In this document: in pieces, positions 1 through 8,156 of the stretch | Layout of the letters: every line of letters starts with the position of its first letter | Position numbering within the stretch: the first letter of the stretch is position 1 | Origin: Geminocystis herdmanii PCC 6308 | GTDB lineage: Bacteria > Cyanobacteriota > Cyanobacteriia > Cyanobacteriales > Cyanobacteriaceae | Reading direction: 5' to 3' | NCBI RefSeq assembly: GCF_000332235.1 | Contig: NZ_CM001775.1 | Coordinates: 2,262,230-2,326,229, forward strand | Length of the DNA stretch: 64,000 nucleotides | Translations under genes and position numbers: made by a program | The notes under the pieces: model-generated | What the model saw: the letters and a program-made list of their open reading frames with translations, nothing else | What the model was told of the DNA's origin: nothing | Databases searched by the model: none

Positions 1-1
1 C

Positions 2-511
2 AAAGATGTAGATTGGAGTACTCTGATTTTTTTCATGTCTATTTTTGTTTTAATTGGAGGCTTAGAAAAAACAGGAGTTGTCAGCAGTTTATCGGGATTA
101 TTGGCACTTGTTTTAGGTACAAATATTTTTTTAGGCTCGATCGTGCTAATTTTTGTAGTAGGACTATTATCTAGTGTTGTGCCTAATATTCCTTTAGTGG
201 TGGCAATGGTACCCTTATTAAAAGAATATTTAGTTAATGTGGGGTTAGTTGGTACTGAAGTACTTGATCCTAATTTCGCAGGACAATTTCCTCCTGAAGT
301 TTTACCCCTATTTTACGCTATGATGTTTGGTGCAACCTTGGGGGGAAATGGTACTTTAGTGGGGGCATCTTCTAATATTGTCGCCGCAGGTATTGCAGAA
401 CAACACGGTAAAGAAATTTCTTTTCATACTTTCTTGAAATACGGATTGCCGATGATGGGAATACAATTAGTTGTTTCTGCTATTTATCTAGGACTATTTT
501 TTGTATTTTAA
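2..511 (+). CDS. SLC13/ArsB-type permease, C-terminal part (5' end outside window)
   Basis: The frame is open from the first bases of the window, so the first internal ATG at 35 is not the true start; the gene is cut by the window edge. The visible 169 residues are strongly hydrophobic, with about four membrane segments and the phrase LIGGLEKTG, then GGNGTLVGASSNIVAAG near the C-terminus. That glycine/asparagine-rich signature is typical of the ion-transporter superfamily that includes ArsB arsenite permeases, NhaD and citrate/dicarboxylate carriers. The substrate cannot be told from this part. It should be an inner-membrane transporter. The stop at 509-511 is followed by AT-rich intergenic DNA. 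Confidence 0.8.
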   Translation, partial: KDVDWSTLIFFMSIFVLIGGLEKTGVVSSLSGLLALVLGTNIFLGSIVLIFVVGLLSSVVPNIPLVVAMVPLLKEYLVNVGLVGTEVLDPNFAGQFPPEVLPLFYAMMFGATLGGNGTLVGASSNIVAAGIAEQHGKEISFHTFLKYGLPMMGIQLVVSAIYLGLFFVF

Positions 512-591
512 ATATCTTCTCTCCAATTTTCCTGAGTTACTTATAATGGTTAGTCAATAAGAGTAAAATCAGAAATATGAGAGGAGGAAAC

Positions 592-849
592 ATGAATTTT
601 AGTGTCAAAAATGGTGCTACTAAAAAGGGTACAAAAGGAGTTCCAGATTTGTTAGATCCAAATATACTTAAATCAGCTAGAGATATTTACCTAACCTATT
701 GTTATTTTCATGTGAAATTAGTTAAACCTCCTATTGGAGTAGCTATCGATAGAACTACCCATAGAGGACAATTATTATTTACCAAAAAACCGATTTTATT
801 ACCTTGGGAAAATTTTATCCCCATTAATCAAATTGAATCAGAAGTTTAA
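592..849 (+). CDS. Small hypothetical protein
   Basis: An 85-residue protein I do not recognise. The frame opens at an ATG at 577, but GAGGAGG lies just upstream of the ATG at 592 at good spacing, so 592 is the likelier start. The N-terminus is basic and glycine/lysine-rich, followed by a mixed sequence with no membrane segment, signal peptide or metal motif. It lies alone between the permease and rplU. A real gene is supported mainly by the strong ribosome binding site; function unknown. Confidence 0.55.
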   Translation: MNFSVKNGATKKGTKGVPDLLDPNILKSARDIYLTYCYFHVKLVKPPIGVAIDRTTHRGQLLFTKKPILLPWENFIPINQIESEV

Positions 850-1042
850 GCATTTGCATTTATTTATAAAAAAATTAAGACTAAACTCACAATCATTTTT
901 TCCCAATCCCCCAATCCCCCAATACTTCACCAAGAAATTGATGGTTCACTGAGGTTGACAGGGGTAACTCGATCGAGATATAATGAACGATTGTGTGTTA
1001 AATCATGTTCGGATCAGGTAAAAGAAGCAGGAAAAGAAAATC

Positions 1043-1062
1043 ACTGCTACCTGTACGGCAGT
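1043..1062 (+). promoter_or_regulatory. Small hairpin in the rplU leader
   Basis: A 5-bp perfect stem (ACTGC/GCAGT) with a 10-base loop lies 20 bases before the L21 start codon. Ribosomal-protein leaders often carry autoregulatory structures, but this stem is short and could be chance. It is the only structure I see in the 232-base gap before rplU; the rest is AT-rich with runs of CCCAATCCC. Confidence 0.25.
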
Positions 1063-1081
1063 ATATAAAAAGGAAATTAGT

Positions 1082-1459
1082 ATGACTTACGCAGTAATCG
1101 AAATCTGTGGCAAACAACTAAAAGTTGAAGCCGGTAGATTTTATGATCTCGATCGCATTGATGTAGAATTAGACGGTGAATTAACCATTGACAAAGTGTT
1201 ATTAATTCATCATGAAGACGAAATTCATGTAGGGCAACCTTACATTGAAAGTGGTAGCGTTGGCGGTACAATTATCGGACATCGTCGGGGGAAAAAAGTG
1301 ATTGTATATAAAATGCAACCCAAAAAGAAAACCCGTAAAAAAAGAGGACACAGACAAGAATTAAGTCGCTTATTGATTAACTCTATTAGTTTAGGGGATA
1401 ATGTGTTAGCACAGGAATCGATGGAAACTGTAGAAACAGAAGTTGCCGTTGAGGCATAA
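1082..1459 (+). CDS. rplU: 50S ribosomal protein L21
   Basis: A 125-residue L21. The N-terminus MTYAVIEICGKQLKVEAG matches the family beginning (YAVIETGGKQ), and the rRNA-binding basic segment GHRRGKKVIVYKMQPKKKT is present, followed by the usual GHRQ motif. The tail after about residue 105 is an acidic extension. AAGGAAATTAGT precedes the ATG. It lies 56 bp upstream of rpmA, the standard rplU-rpmA pair. Complete and normal. Confidence 0.97.
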   Translation: MTYAVIEICGKQLKVEAGRFYDLDRIDVELDGELTIDKVLLIHHEDEIHVGQPYIESGSVGGTIIGHRRGKKVIVYKMQPKKKTRKKRGHRQELSRLLINSISLGDNVLAQESMETVETEVAVEA

Positions 1460-1515
1460 GATTAAGCATAATATCTTATAAATATAAAGAATAAATTTAC
1501 TAGGAGTAAAAATTA

Positions 1516-1788
1516 ATGGCACATAAGAAAGGTACGGGTAGTACTAGAAACGGGAGAGATTCTAATTCTAAGCGCTTAGGCGTAAAACGTTACGGCGGTG
1601 AATTAGTTAAAGCTGGTAATATTTTAGTTCGTCAACGTGGCACTAAAATCTATCCCGGTAATAATGTTGGTATCGGTAAAGATGATACTCTTTTCGCTTT
1701 AATCGAAGGTATTGTGACTTTTGAACATAAAACCGCTAGTCGTAAAAAAGTTAGTGTTTATGCTGTAGAAGTAGCACCAGCAGCCTAA
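1516..1788 (+). CDS. rpmA: 50S ribosomal protein L27
   Basis: A 90-residue L27. It begins [19 protein letters not shown], the conserved N-terminus that reaches toward the peptidyl transferase centre, followed by the [10 protein letters not shown] core and the [10 protein letters not shown] strand. There is no cleavable N-terminal extension like that of Firmicutes. TAGGAGT precedes the start. Second gene of the rplU-rpmA operon and followed by a clear intrinsic terminator. Confidence 0.98.
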   Translation: MAHKKGTGSTRNGRDSNSKRLGVKRYGGELVKAGNILVRQRGTKIYPGNNVGIGKDDTLFALIEGIVTFEHKTASRKKVSVYAVEVAPAA

Positions 1789-1824
1789 AGTTAACTAGGT
1801 TTAGGTTTTCAAAAAACAATGTAG

Positions 1825-1854
1825 GGGTTGAACAATGTTCAACCCTTTCTTTTT
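1825..1854 (+). terminator. Rho-independent terminator after rpmA
   Basis: A perfect 9-bp stem GGGTTGAAC/GTTCAACCC with loop AAT, directly followed by TTTCTTTTT. It lies 36 bases after the L27 stop. The same GTAGGGGTTGAA hairpin module recurs near 17802 and 58109, so the terminator may have been recruited from a dispersed repeat. Confidence 0.9.
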
Positions 1855-1886
1855 ATAGCTTTCTGATTTATCAGGCAAATAAATAT

Positions 1887-1966
1887 TAGACTTGTCCAAT
1901 ATTTAACAGAATAAGGGTTAAAACCCTTACTACAAACAAATTAAAAATCTTTTCTGAAGAAGTCTA
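1887..1966. repeat. MITE-like repeat, family A (copy 1)
   Basis: An 80-bp element beginning TAGACTT and ending AAGTCTA, with a central palindromic AAGGGTTAAAACCCTT followed by ACTACAAAC. Near-copies occur at 39866-39945 and 57996-58077, a decayed one at 27729-27806, and a related longer element with the same ends at 17318-17414. The TA at each outer edge is compatible with a TA target duplication of IS630/Tc1-type MITEs. Confidence 0.75.
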
Positions 1967-1986
1967 TTATATAAAAATTTGATTTA

Positions 1987-2057
1987 AGCGGGTGGGGGGA
2001 ATCGAACCCCCATCATTAGCTTGGAAGGCTAAGGTTTTACCACTAAACTACACCCGC
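1987..2057 (-). tRNA. trnG: tRNA-Gly (anticodon UCC)
   Basis: Read on the minus strand the sequence folds as a full cloverleaf. The acceptor GCGGGTG pairs with CACCCGC, the D arm is GTTT/AAAC, the anticodon stem TTAGC/GCTAA encloses CTTCCAA with anticodon TCC, and the T arm is GGGGG-TTCGATT-CCCCC. The discriminator is U, usual for bacterial tRNA-Gly. CCA is not encoded. Confidence 0.95.
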
Positions 2058-2169
2058 AAGGATTGTTTAAAGCACATATAATAATATAACGAAAAAAATT
2101 AAACTTGTCAATAGAAATTATAAAATCTATAAAAACTATTTTTATTGTGTAATTGCTCAACTTTTTTTC

Positions 2170-2199
2170 TGTCATTGCGAGGTAACGAAGCAATCTCCT
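2170..2199. repeat. Short dispersed repeat (GTCATTGCGAG type), copy 1
   Basis: The 30-base motif beginning TGTCATTGCGAGG and ending GCAATCTCC sits just after the nth stop codon. A variant, TGTCATTCCGAG ... GGAATCTCC, is at 6129-6157. Similar sequences are interspersed in many bacterial genomes. Confidence 0.5.
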
Positions 2200-2844
2200 T
2201 TAAGACTTCGTTGATTTTTGATAATATTTACATAGATGATTTAAGGCACATTCTTCACAATGGGGCTTTCTGGCGTTACAAACCGCTCTACCGTGATATA
2301 TAAGCGCGATCGAAAAATTTTCCCATTCGGGTTGAGGTAACAATTTCATCAAGTCTTGTTCGATATGTATGGGGTTCGATTTTGTGGTTAATCCTAGGCG
2401 GTTACTGAGCCTTTTAACGTGGGTATCCACCGTTACCCCTTCAATGATGCCAAAAGCGTGGGCTAACACCACATTAGCCGTTTTTCGTGCGACTCCTGCT
2501 AGGGTTAATAATTCTTTCATGGTTTGGGGTACATTTCCGTTAAATTCTGTGACGATTTTTTGACAGGCTAAATGAATATTTTTGGCTTTGTTGCGATAAA
2601 ATCCCGTGGAATGGATTAAGGTTTCGATTTCGGTTCGATCGCCCTGAGCAAAACTTTCGGCGGTAGGAAAACGCTTAAACAGTGCTGGAGTGACTTTATT
2701 TACCCTTTCATCGGTACATTGAGCAGATAAAATGGTGGCGACTAACAATTGTAAGGGCGTTTCATAGTTTAAACTACAGGTAGCGTTGGGATAAAGTTGC
2801 TTGAGAATATTTAATATTTCGATCGATTTCTTTTTTTTCGTCAT
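2200..2844 (-). CDS. nth: Endonuclease III (DNA glycosylase/AP lyase)
   Basis: A 214-residue base-excision repair enzyme that removes oxidised pyrimidines and nicks abasic sites. The N-terminal helices contain LSAQCTDERVNKVTP. The helix-hairpin-helix segment is followed by the catalytic lysine (ARKTANVVL) and the catalytic aspartate in VDTHVKRL. The C-terminus carries the 4Fe-4S loop with spacing C-x6-C-x2-C-x5-C. The hairpin reads LAGVARK where E. coli has LPGVGRK, a mild deviation. Complete; upstream of it is a run of imperfect AACACCTAAAACCT repeats. Confidence 0.95.
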   Translation of the reverse strand: MTKKKKSIEILNILKQLYPNATCSLNYETPLQLLVATILSAQCTDERVNKVTPALFKRFPTAESFAQGDRTEIETLIHSTGFYRNKAKNIHLACQKIVTEFNGNVPQTMKELLTLAGVARKTANVVLAHAFGIIEGVTVDTHVKRLSNRLGLTTKSNPIHIEQDLMKLLPQPEWENFSIALIYHGRAVCNARKPHCEECALNHLCKYYQKSTKS

Positions 2845-2895
2845 TATAGATTAATTCCTAAAACCTAACACCTAAAACCTAACACCTTTTGAAAA

Positions 2896-3288
<393 letters not shown>

Positions 3289-3321
3289 TTATTTTCTAAC
3301 ACTCTTACTTGACCAATTTTT

Positions 3322-3335
3322 GTAACAATCAATAC
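3322..3335 (-). promoter_or_regulatory. NtcA-type box upstream of glnB
   Basis: A perfect GTA-N8-TAC palindrome lies 88 bp upstream of the glnB start codon. NtcA, the cyanobacterial nitrogen regulator, binds this consensus, and glnB is a known NtcA target in other cyanobacteria. A clear TAN3T -10 box at the ideal distance is not obvious, so binding is inferred. Confidence 0.6.
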
Positions 3336-3385
3336 ATTTAATTAATAATCGGCGGTTATTCAAGGATTTCTTGATAAATAGTTAC

Positions 3386-3643
3386 TAATTAGGGTTTGTT
3401 GAAAAAGTATTTATCGATTAGGGAGATAGGAGTTAGGAGACAGGAGATAGGAGAAATACTGAAACATCAAGGTTTTGATGCTGTTAATAGATAGAATGAG
3501 TATAGTTGTATTTTAAAAAATAAGATTAAAAGTGTTGAATTTTTTAATAAAAATCCTTAAAACTGCACACTTTTTGGTTAATGTATTATGCCTAAACTGT
3601 TGATTTTAATAGCTTTCTGATTCCCAAGCGCAAACCCTAATTA
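3386..3643. repeat. MITE/IS-derivative with terminal inverted repeats, family C
   Basis: A 258-bp segment bounded by TAATTAGGGTTTG on the left and its exact complement CAAACCCTAATTA on the right. Next to the right end, the complement strand reads ATCAGAAAGCTATTAAAATC, which closely matches the sequence beside the same left end at 13300. No ORF is present; the interior includes an AGGAGATAGGAG-type short repeat. This fills most of the 541-base gap between glnB and the AAA+ gene. Confidence 0.65.
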
Positions 3644-3775
3644 AGCTAGTTTGCATTTAAGTTTATTGGTAAGGATACAGGATAGTTTTATGACGCACGT
3701 TTCATGATAGTTATATATTAATAATGTTAACCTTTCTTAACATTTATTCTAAATTTTATAACAAATACATAACAG

Positions 3776-5299
3776 TTATCTAATATCTAATTGCAAAGGC
3801 ACAAATTCTAACTCCGCTTGTCTGACTTCCTCGAAAGATGCTGATTGCGCCCTACCTTCTTTTAACCAATTTCTTAAGAGTTCGATCGTCTCTTTCTGGG
3901 ATACTGATAACGGTACTTGATTTTTCAGCGCTTTTGTCACATCCTGATTATTAAACTCTCGGTTTTGGTTAAATCCCAAATACATGGCATCGATTATCGC
4001 CTGTTCAATTTCTGCCCCTACATAACCCTCACAAATACCACTCAAGGTTTTAATATCAAAATCTTCAGGAAACCGATTTCGCTTCTTCAAATGTACCGCT
4101 AAAATTTCTTCCCTTTCCGCTTTGGTGGGTAAATCAAGGAAAAATATCTCATCAAAACGCCCTTTTCTCAACAATTCTGGCGGTAACTGACTGATATTAT
4201 TAGCAGTGGCTACCACAAAACAAGGCGCGGTTTTTTCCTGCATCCACGTTAAAATCGTACCAAAAACCCTCGTACTTGTACCGCCGTCTAATCCTCCAGA
4301 AGCAAAAGCCTTCTCCATTTCATCTATCCACAACACGCAAGGGGCAACGGTTTCCGCTAACTGTAAGGCTTGGCGAGTCCGTTCTTCGGATTGTCCTACC
4401 AATGAGCCAAACAATGCTCCAATATCTAATTTAAGTAAAGGTAAACGCCATAACCCTCCTATCATCTTCGCTGTTAAACTTTTACCCGTGCCGGGGATAC
4501 CAATTAAAGCAATGCCTTTCGGTGCAGGTAATCCATAATCCTTTGCCTCTTGACTAAATGCCCTTTCTCTCAGTCTTAGCCATTGTTTGAGAATTTCTAA
4601 TCCTCCCACGTCATTGGGAGTTTCATGCACAGCATAAAATTCTAAGGCTTGGGATTCTCGAATAATCTGCTTTTTCTCCTCAGTAACTATATTTATATCC
4701 CTATCATCTAATCTACCATTAGATACGATCGCCTTCGCAAATACCCGTTGCGCTTGGGCGGTGGTTAAACCAAGGGAGGCTTGAATGAGTTTTTCCTTTC
4801 CTAACGGAGTAAGATTCACTTTCACCCCCGGAGTTTTTGCCAAAGTATTTAAAACTCCTTCTAATTCCCTTTCTTTAGGTAAAGGAAACTCTACCATTAC
4901 CGCTTCATCCTTTAATTCTGGTGGAATGCTATTGAGGGGAGATGTCACCAACATCGATTTTTTCGTCATCTTTAATCGTTGGGCGACACTGCGCAACTTG
5001 CGTTTAATGGTGTCATTTTTCCAACAATCATGAAAATCTTTGAGAATAAATAGAGCGTCTGTACTAGCTTTTTCAATTTGTTCGAGGGCGGTTAAGGCAT
5101 CTTTGGCAGTGGGAAGGGAGGCTTTGTCATTGGTGAGGGAAATAAATCCATCGGCAACATCCCAACTAATACAGGGGCGTTGATTTTGATTACATACTTG
5201 TTTAATGGTTTGTATCCCTCTTTCTTCTTCCTGAGTAACAAGAATCATCAAGGTAAATCTCGCTCGAAGATAGGTGTCTAATTCTTGTGGAAAACTCAT
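3776..5299 (-). CDS. ycf46: AAA+ ATPase, Ycf46 family
   Basis: A 507-residue AAA+ protein of the type encoded on red-algal plastids as ycf46 and in cyanobacteria. The first 210 residues are the family-specific region (LDTYLRARFTLMILVTQEEER start). A single AAA module follows with Walker A GIPGTGKS near residue 267, Walker B VLWIDEMEKAF, sensor-1 VVATANNIS and an arginine-finger region ELLRKGRFDEIFF. The C-terminus has the lid helices. The family has been linked to photosynthesis and CO2 use in cyanobacteria, but its biochemistry is open. DUF2997 and Ycf35 genes lie nearby. Divergent from the next gene with 42 bp between starts. Confidence 0.92.
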   Translation of the reverse strand: MSFPQELDTYLRARFTLMILVTQEEERGIQTIKQVCNQNQRPCISWDVADGFISLTNDKASLPTAKDALTALEQIEKASTDALFILKDFHDCWKNDTIKRKLRSVAQRLKMTKKSMLVTSPLNSIPPELKDEAVMVEFPLPKERELEGVLNTLAKTPGVKVNLTPLGKEKLIQASLGLTTAQAQRVFAKAIVSNGRLDDRDINIVTEEKKQIIRESQALEFYAVHETPNDVGGLEILKQWLRLRERAFSQEAKDYGLPAPKGIALIGIPGTGKSLTAKMIGGLWRLPLLKLDIGALFGSLVGQSEERTRQALQLAETVAPCVLWIDEMEKAFASGGLDGGTSTRVFGTILTWMQEKTAPCFVVATANNISQLPPELLRKGRFDEIFFLDLPTKAEREEILAVHLKKRNRFPEDFDIKTLSGICEGYVGAEIEQAIIDAMYLGFNQNREFNNQDVTKALKNQVPLSVSQKETIELLRNWLKEGRAQSASFEEVRQAELEFVPLQLDIR

Positions 5300-5341
5300 A
5301 GGCTTATAATGGGATAAAGTTGGATTTATGGGTGAGGATAA

Positions 5342-5914
5342 ATGCCCGATATTTATGTTATCAGTGGGGCAAACGGTTCAGGTAAAACTACCTGTGCGAT
5401 GACAATTTTACCACAGTTTTTGCAGATAATGGAATTTGTTAACGCTGATGAAATAGCAAAGGGTATTTCTCCTTTTAATCCTGAATCAGTGGCGATTCAA
5501 GCGGGTAAAATAATGTTAGAGAGATTGGATTTACTAACGAGTCAAAGAAAAGATTTTGCCTTCGAGACTACTTTATCATCTCGTCACTATGCTAGGTTTT
5601 TGAGAAAATGTCGGCAAATGGGTTATACCGTTAATTTACTTTATTTTTGGTTACAGTGTCCAGAATTGGCAATTAATCGGGTGAAAAGAAGGGTTGAAAG
5701 TGGTGGGCATAATATCCCTGAAGATGTCATTATTCGCCGTTATCAAAGAGGTTTAACTAATTTATTTAAGTTATATTTACCCTTATGCGATAATTGGTTA
5801 ATTTATAATAATTCTCAGGAAAATATCGAGTTAGTTGCAACTTATTTTGAGAATGAATTAACTGTTGATAATTCTTATTTATGGTCTAAAATTAAAGGTG
5901 ATTATAATGAGTAA
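5342..5914 (+). CDS. Zeta-toxin-like P-loop kinase
   Basis: A 190-residue P-loop protein: MPDIYVISGANGSGKTT supplies the Walker A at residues 8-16. It is followed by EFVNADEIAKGISPFNPES, ETTLSSR and KRRVESGGHNIPEDVIIRRY, a series shared with zeta-toxin-like small-molecule kinases. Zeta toxins phosphorylate UDP-N-acetylglucosamine, but chromosomal homologues of this size are not proven toxins. The stop overlaps the start of the next small gene, so the two are probably co-translated, like a toxin-antitoxin pair in reversed order. Complete. Confidence 0.75.
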   Translation: MPDIYVISGANGSGKTTCAMTILPQFLQIMEFVNADEIAKGISPFNPESVAIQAGKIMLERLDLLTSQRKDFAFETTLSSRHYARFLRKCRQMGYTVNLLYFWLQCPELAINRVKRRVESGGHNIPEDVIIRRYQRGLTNLFKLYLPLCDNWLIYNNSQENIELVATYFENELTVDNSYLWSKIKGDYNE

Positions 5915-6086
5915 AAGAGACTTAAATCCTTTGTTTCAAACAATCGATCGAGGTGTCAAATTAGCTGTTAAAGAAGCTATTAATAAACATCGAAAATTAG
6001 ATGAAGCAATTAGTATTTATCAAGATGGTAAAATTATAACCTTAAAAGGTGATGAAATTGCCAAATTTTTAGATGATAATTCCTGA
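5907..6086 (+). CDS. Small partner of the zeta-like kinase, putative antitoxin
   Basis: A 59-residue protein beginning MSKRDLNPLFQTIDRGVK. The frame is open from 5865, but the ATG at 5907 overlaps the upstream stop by 8 bases and suits translational coupling. It is helical and lysine-rich with an acidic C-terminus, and has no recognisable DNA-binding motif. Function is inferred only from its position; epsilon antitoxins of classical zeta systems are larger, so this would be a different partner type. Confidence 0.55.
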   Translation: MSKRDLNPLFQTIDRGVKLAVKEAINKHRKLDEAISIYQDGKIITLKGDEIAKFLDDNS

Positions 6087-6128
6087 TATATTATTTCTAT
6101 TTTCATATTTAGTAAAATTTAAAGAGAT

Positions 6129-6157
6129 TGTCATTCCGAGAGTAGCGAGGAATCTCC
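6129..6157. repeat. Short dispersed repeat (GTCATTCCGAG type), copy 2
   Basis: A 29-base variant of the repeat at 2170-2199, here just before the start of the DUF4926-like gene. The shared skeleton is TGTCATT.CGAG ... AATCTCC. Confidence 0.45.
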
Positions 6158-6165
6158 GAGATATT

Positions 6166-6405
6166 ATGAAGAAAATAAAAGATTTAGACTTAGTTGCTTT
6201 GTTAGAAGATATTACCACAACCCATTATGAAACGGGAGAAAAAATTAAATTATATAAGGGGCAAATTGGTACAGTAGTAATGGAATATGATGGTACAGCT
6301 TTTGAGGTAGAATTTAGTAATAATAATGGTGAAACCTATGCAATGGAAACTCTAAAAACTGAACAATTAATGTTATTACATCCTGATTTAGTCCTTTCTG
6401 TTTAG
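6166..6405 (+). CDS. DUF4926-like protein
   Basis: A 79-residue protein starting MKKIKDLDLVALLEDI. The core KLYKGQIGTVVMEYDGTAFEVEFSN fits the small beta-rich DUF4926 family, often next to other small genes in accessory loci. The frame is open from 6073, but the upstream 31 codons run through the dispersed repeat at 6129-6157, so the ATG at 6166 is preferred. It lies 80 bp after the putative antitoxin and 18 bp before the next small gene, and may be co-transcribed. Confidence 0.7.
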   Translation: MKKIKDLDLVALLEDITTTHYETGEKIKLYKGQIGTVVMEYDGTAFEVEFSNNNGETYAMETLKTEQLMLLHPDLVLSV

Positions 6406-6423
6406 ATATTTAAAGTCATTATA

Positions 6424-6675
6424 ATGATTAAAAGATTTTTTCGATCGTTTGATAAAAACGGAGAAGATTTAGTAGGAGAAAAACCCTTAAATAATCTTAA
6501 TCTTGAAGAACTACAAAAACTGTTTAAAGTTGATAGTAATAATCCTATGTATGATTGTTACTTAATAGAAAATAAAGAGCAATTTGATTATTTACAAAAT
6601 AAATTTAATGTGAAATTAAATGATGAATTATATGATTATTATTTAGAAACTGATACCTTTTCGGAAGATAACTAA
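6424..6675 (+). CDS. Small hypothetical protein
   Basis: An 83-residue acidic protein, MIKRFFRSFDKNGEDLVGEKPL followed by LEELQKLFKV and a Tyr/Asp-rich C-terminus. It resembles small single-domain proteins annotated only as unknown, and I cannot assign a function. It is the last gene of a same-strand series from 5342. The start codon is the only ATG at the N-terminus; no strong ribosome binding site is seen. Confidence 0.55.
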   Translation: MIKRFFRSFDKNGEDLVGEKPLNNLNLEELQKLFKVDSNNPMYDCYLIENKEQFDYLQNKFNVKLNDELYDYYLETDTFSEDN

Positions 6676-6743
6676 AGTATCTCTTAAAGACACAGGCAAG
6701 ATGCCTGTTTTACGGTGGGAAAAACATAAATAAAATCGAGATA

Positions 6744-6947
6744 TTAACTCCAATTAAATTCCTGATTTTTTATTTCTTGTACCATTTCCCCAGCTTCGGG
6801 TGTCATCTCTCGGCTAAGGATTTCACCGCCTAAAATTGCTTCTAAATCTTGGGTTAAGTCCAGACATTTTTGCCCTTTTACTCCCCTGATTTCTAATTTT
6901 ACTTCTCCATTGTCATCGATAAAAATATCTATTTCTTGTAAGTCCAT
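6744..6947 (-). CDS. DUF2997 protein
   Basis: A 67-residue acidic protein, MDLQEIDIFIDDNGEVKLEIRG onward, with VKGQKCLDLTQDLEAILGG. This matches the DUF2997 family, usually encoded beside a Ycf35/DUF1257 gene as here (45 bp apart, same strand). AGAGGTAAATT precedes the start. No known activity. Confidence 0.8.
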   Translation of the reverse strand: MDLQEIDIFIDDNGEVKLEIRGVKGQKCLDLTQDLEAILGGEILSREMTPEAGEMVQEIKNQEFNWS

Positions 6948-6992
6948 AATTTACCTCTTTTATTGTTAATTAATAATTAAATAATCACAATT

Positions 6993-7376
6993 TTAAGCCA
7001 TTCTTCTTAACACTAAATGAATTTTATTTCCTTCTTCTACTTCCTCACTAACTAATGAAAATCCTTGCTCCTCTAGTTTACTTTTAGTGGCATGATAGGC
7101 GTATTTTTGGTTAAGGGTTTGCACAAATTGGGCTTGTGGTATATCCCTGATTCCCCACCAGTCGGCAACGATTTCGTAGTTGTCTTCCTGTTTCTGAAAG
7201 CCAATATCATAATTGGGATTACTGGTGAAAATTTTTAATTCGGCGTTGGTACGATTTCCCCTATAACCGTTAACTTGCACGTTGCCTTCTTGATATTTAT
7301 AGCCTAAGTCTGTTAAGGCTTGTTTAAGGTATTCTTTTTCAACTATTTTCGTTTTTAAACGGGTAAAATGTGACAT
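6993..7376 (-). CDS. ycf35: Ycf35/DUF1257 family protein
   Basis: A 127-residue protein beginning MSHFTRLKTKIVEKEYLKQAL, with NAELKIFTSNPNYDIGFQ, YEIVADWWGI and a C-terminal LVLRRM. This is the cyanobacterial and plastid Ycf35 family (DUF1257), whose function is not established. It forms a pair with the DUF2997 gene downstream and is near the Ycf46-type ATPase; association of an AAA+ ATPase with these two families suggests a shared process. Confidence 0.85.
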   Translation of the reverse strand: MSHFTRLKTKIVEKEYLKQALTDLGYKYQEGNVQVNGYRGNRTNAELKIFTSNPNYDIGFQKQEDNYEIVADWWGIRDIPQAQFVQTLNQKYAYHATKSKLEEQGFSLVSEEVEEGNKIHLVLRRMA

Positions 7377-7421
7377 AGTTTTTAACTCTAATTATATAAA
7401 GTTTAAAATAAAAAAACTGGA

Positions 7422-7823
7422 TTAAATAAATAATTCTGCATCAACTCGGAAAAAATCTGCTAAGGCTTTGGCTTGATCTTTACTAATATTTATTTTACTA
7501 TTGACAATGTCAGAAACTACTTTTTTTGAACCTAGAATATCGACTAAATCCTCTTGTTTAATATCTTTTTGTTCCATTAAAAATAATAATAATGAATGGG
7601 GATTTGTACTATTACCACATAAATAATATTCCCTTTCAAATTTTTCTACTAGAACAATTAATAATTGATATAATTCTTCTTCTTCGGGAGTTAAATTTTT
7701 TTTGTGCATTAACTCCTCAATTATTTCTAATACCTGTTCATTTTCTGTTTCCGTTTTAATAATTTTAGGCGAATATTTAGTTAAAATTTCTTTATATTTA
7801 TCTAGGTTAAAAGTAAGGGTCAT
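7422..7823 (-). CDS. higA: HigA-type antitoxin (HTH)
   Basis: A 133-residue antitoxin with a C-terminal XRE-type helix-turn-helix (MEQKDIKQEDLVDILGSKKVVSDIVNSK is the relevant stretch, in two parts: MEQKDIKQEDLVDIL and GSKKVVSDIV). The frame is open from 7844, but the internal ATG at 7823 gives the usual MTLTFNLDKY start and overlaps the higB end by 17 bases, implying coupled translation. HigA neutralises HigB and normally represses its own operon. Confidence 0.85.
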   Translation of the reverse strand: MTLTFNLDKYKEILTKYSPKIIKTETENEQVLEIIEELMHKKNLTPEEEELYQLLIVLVEKFEREYYLCGNSTNPHSLLLFLMEQKDIKQEDLVDILGSKKVVSDIVNSKINISKDQAKALADFFRVDAELFI

Positions 7824-8106
7824 TTTTCCACTTGTTTTTATCATAGTCGGTATGAGTGAGAATATATTTTATATAAATTAATTGGTGCTGATAATCAATG
7901 CTAACAATTAGTCGATATTGATTTCCTTTAATATTAAATACTGTAAAGTTACCGACTGCTTCGGCAGAAGGAAAAATAGATTGAACATCTATTAAGTTTT
8001 GCCAATGGGCTTTACTGGCTATTTTATACCAGCTATCTAATGCTGTGTGAATTGTTCTGTTTTTTTGGGCAAATTCCCTAATTTTTCGATAACTGATAAC
8101 GTGCAT
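7807..8106 (-). CDS. higB: HigB-type mRNA interferase toxin
   Basis: A 99-residue RelE-superfamily toxin. The core FPSAEAVGNFTVFNIKGN followed by YRLIVSIDYQHQLIYIKYIL and THTDYDKNKW is the HigB signature. The start is taken at MHVISYRKIREF (8106) because family members begin there; the frame extends five codons further to 8121. It would cleave translated mRNA at the ribosome. Toxin first, antitoxin second is the usual HigBA order. Confidence 0.88.
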   Translation of the reverse strand: MHVISYRKIREFAQKNRTIHTALDSWYKIASKAHWQNLIDVQSIFPSAEAVGNFTVFNIKGNQYRLIVSIDYQHQLIYIKYILTHTDYDKNKWKNDPYF

Positions 8107-8156
8107 AAATTGAGATGTCAAAAATTATCGGTATTCTTGATGAGAGTAACATTATT

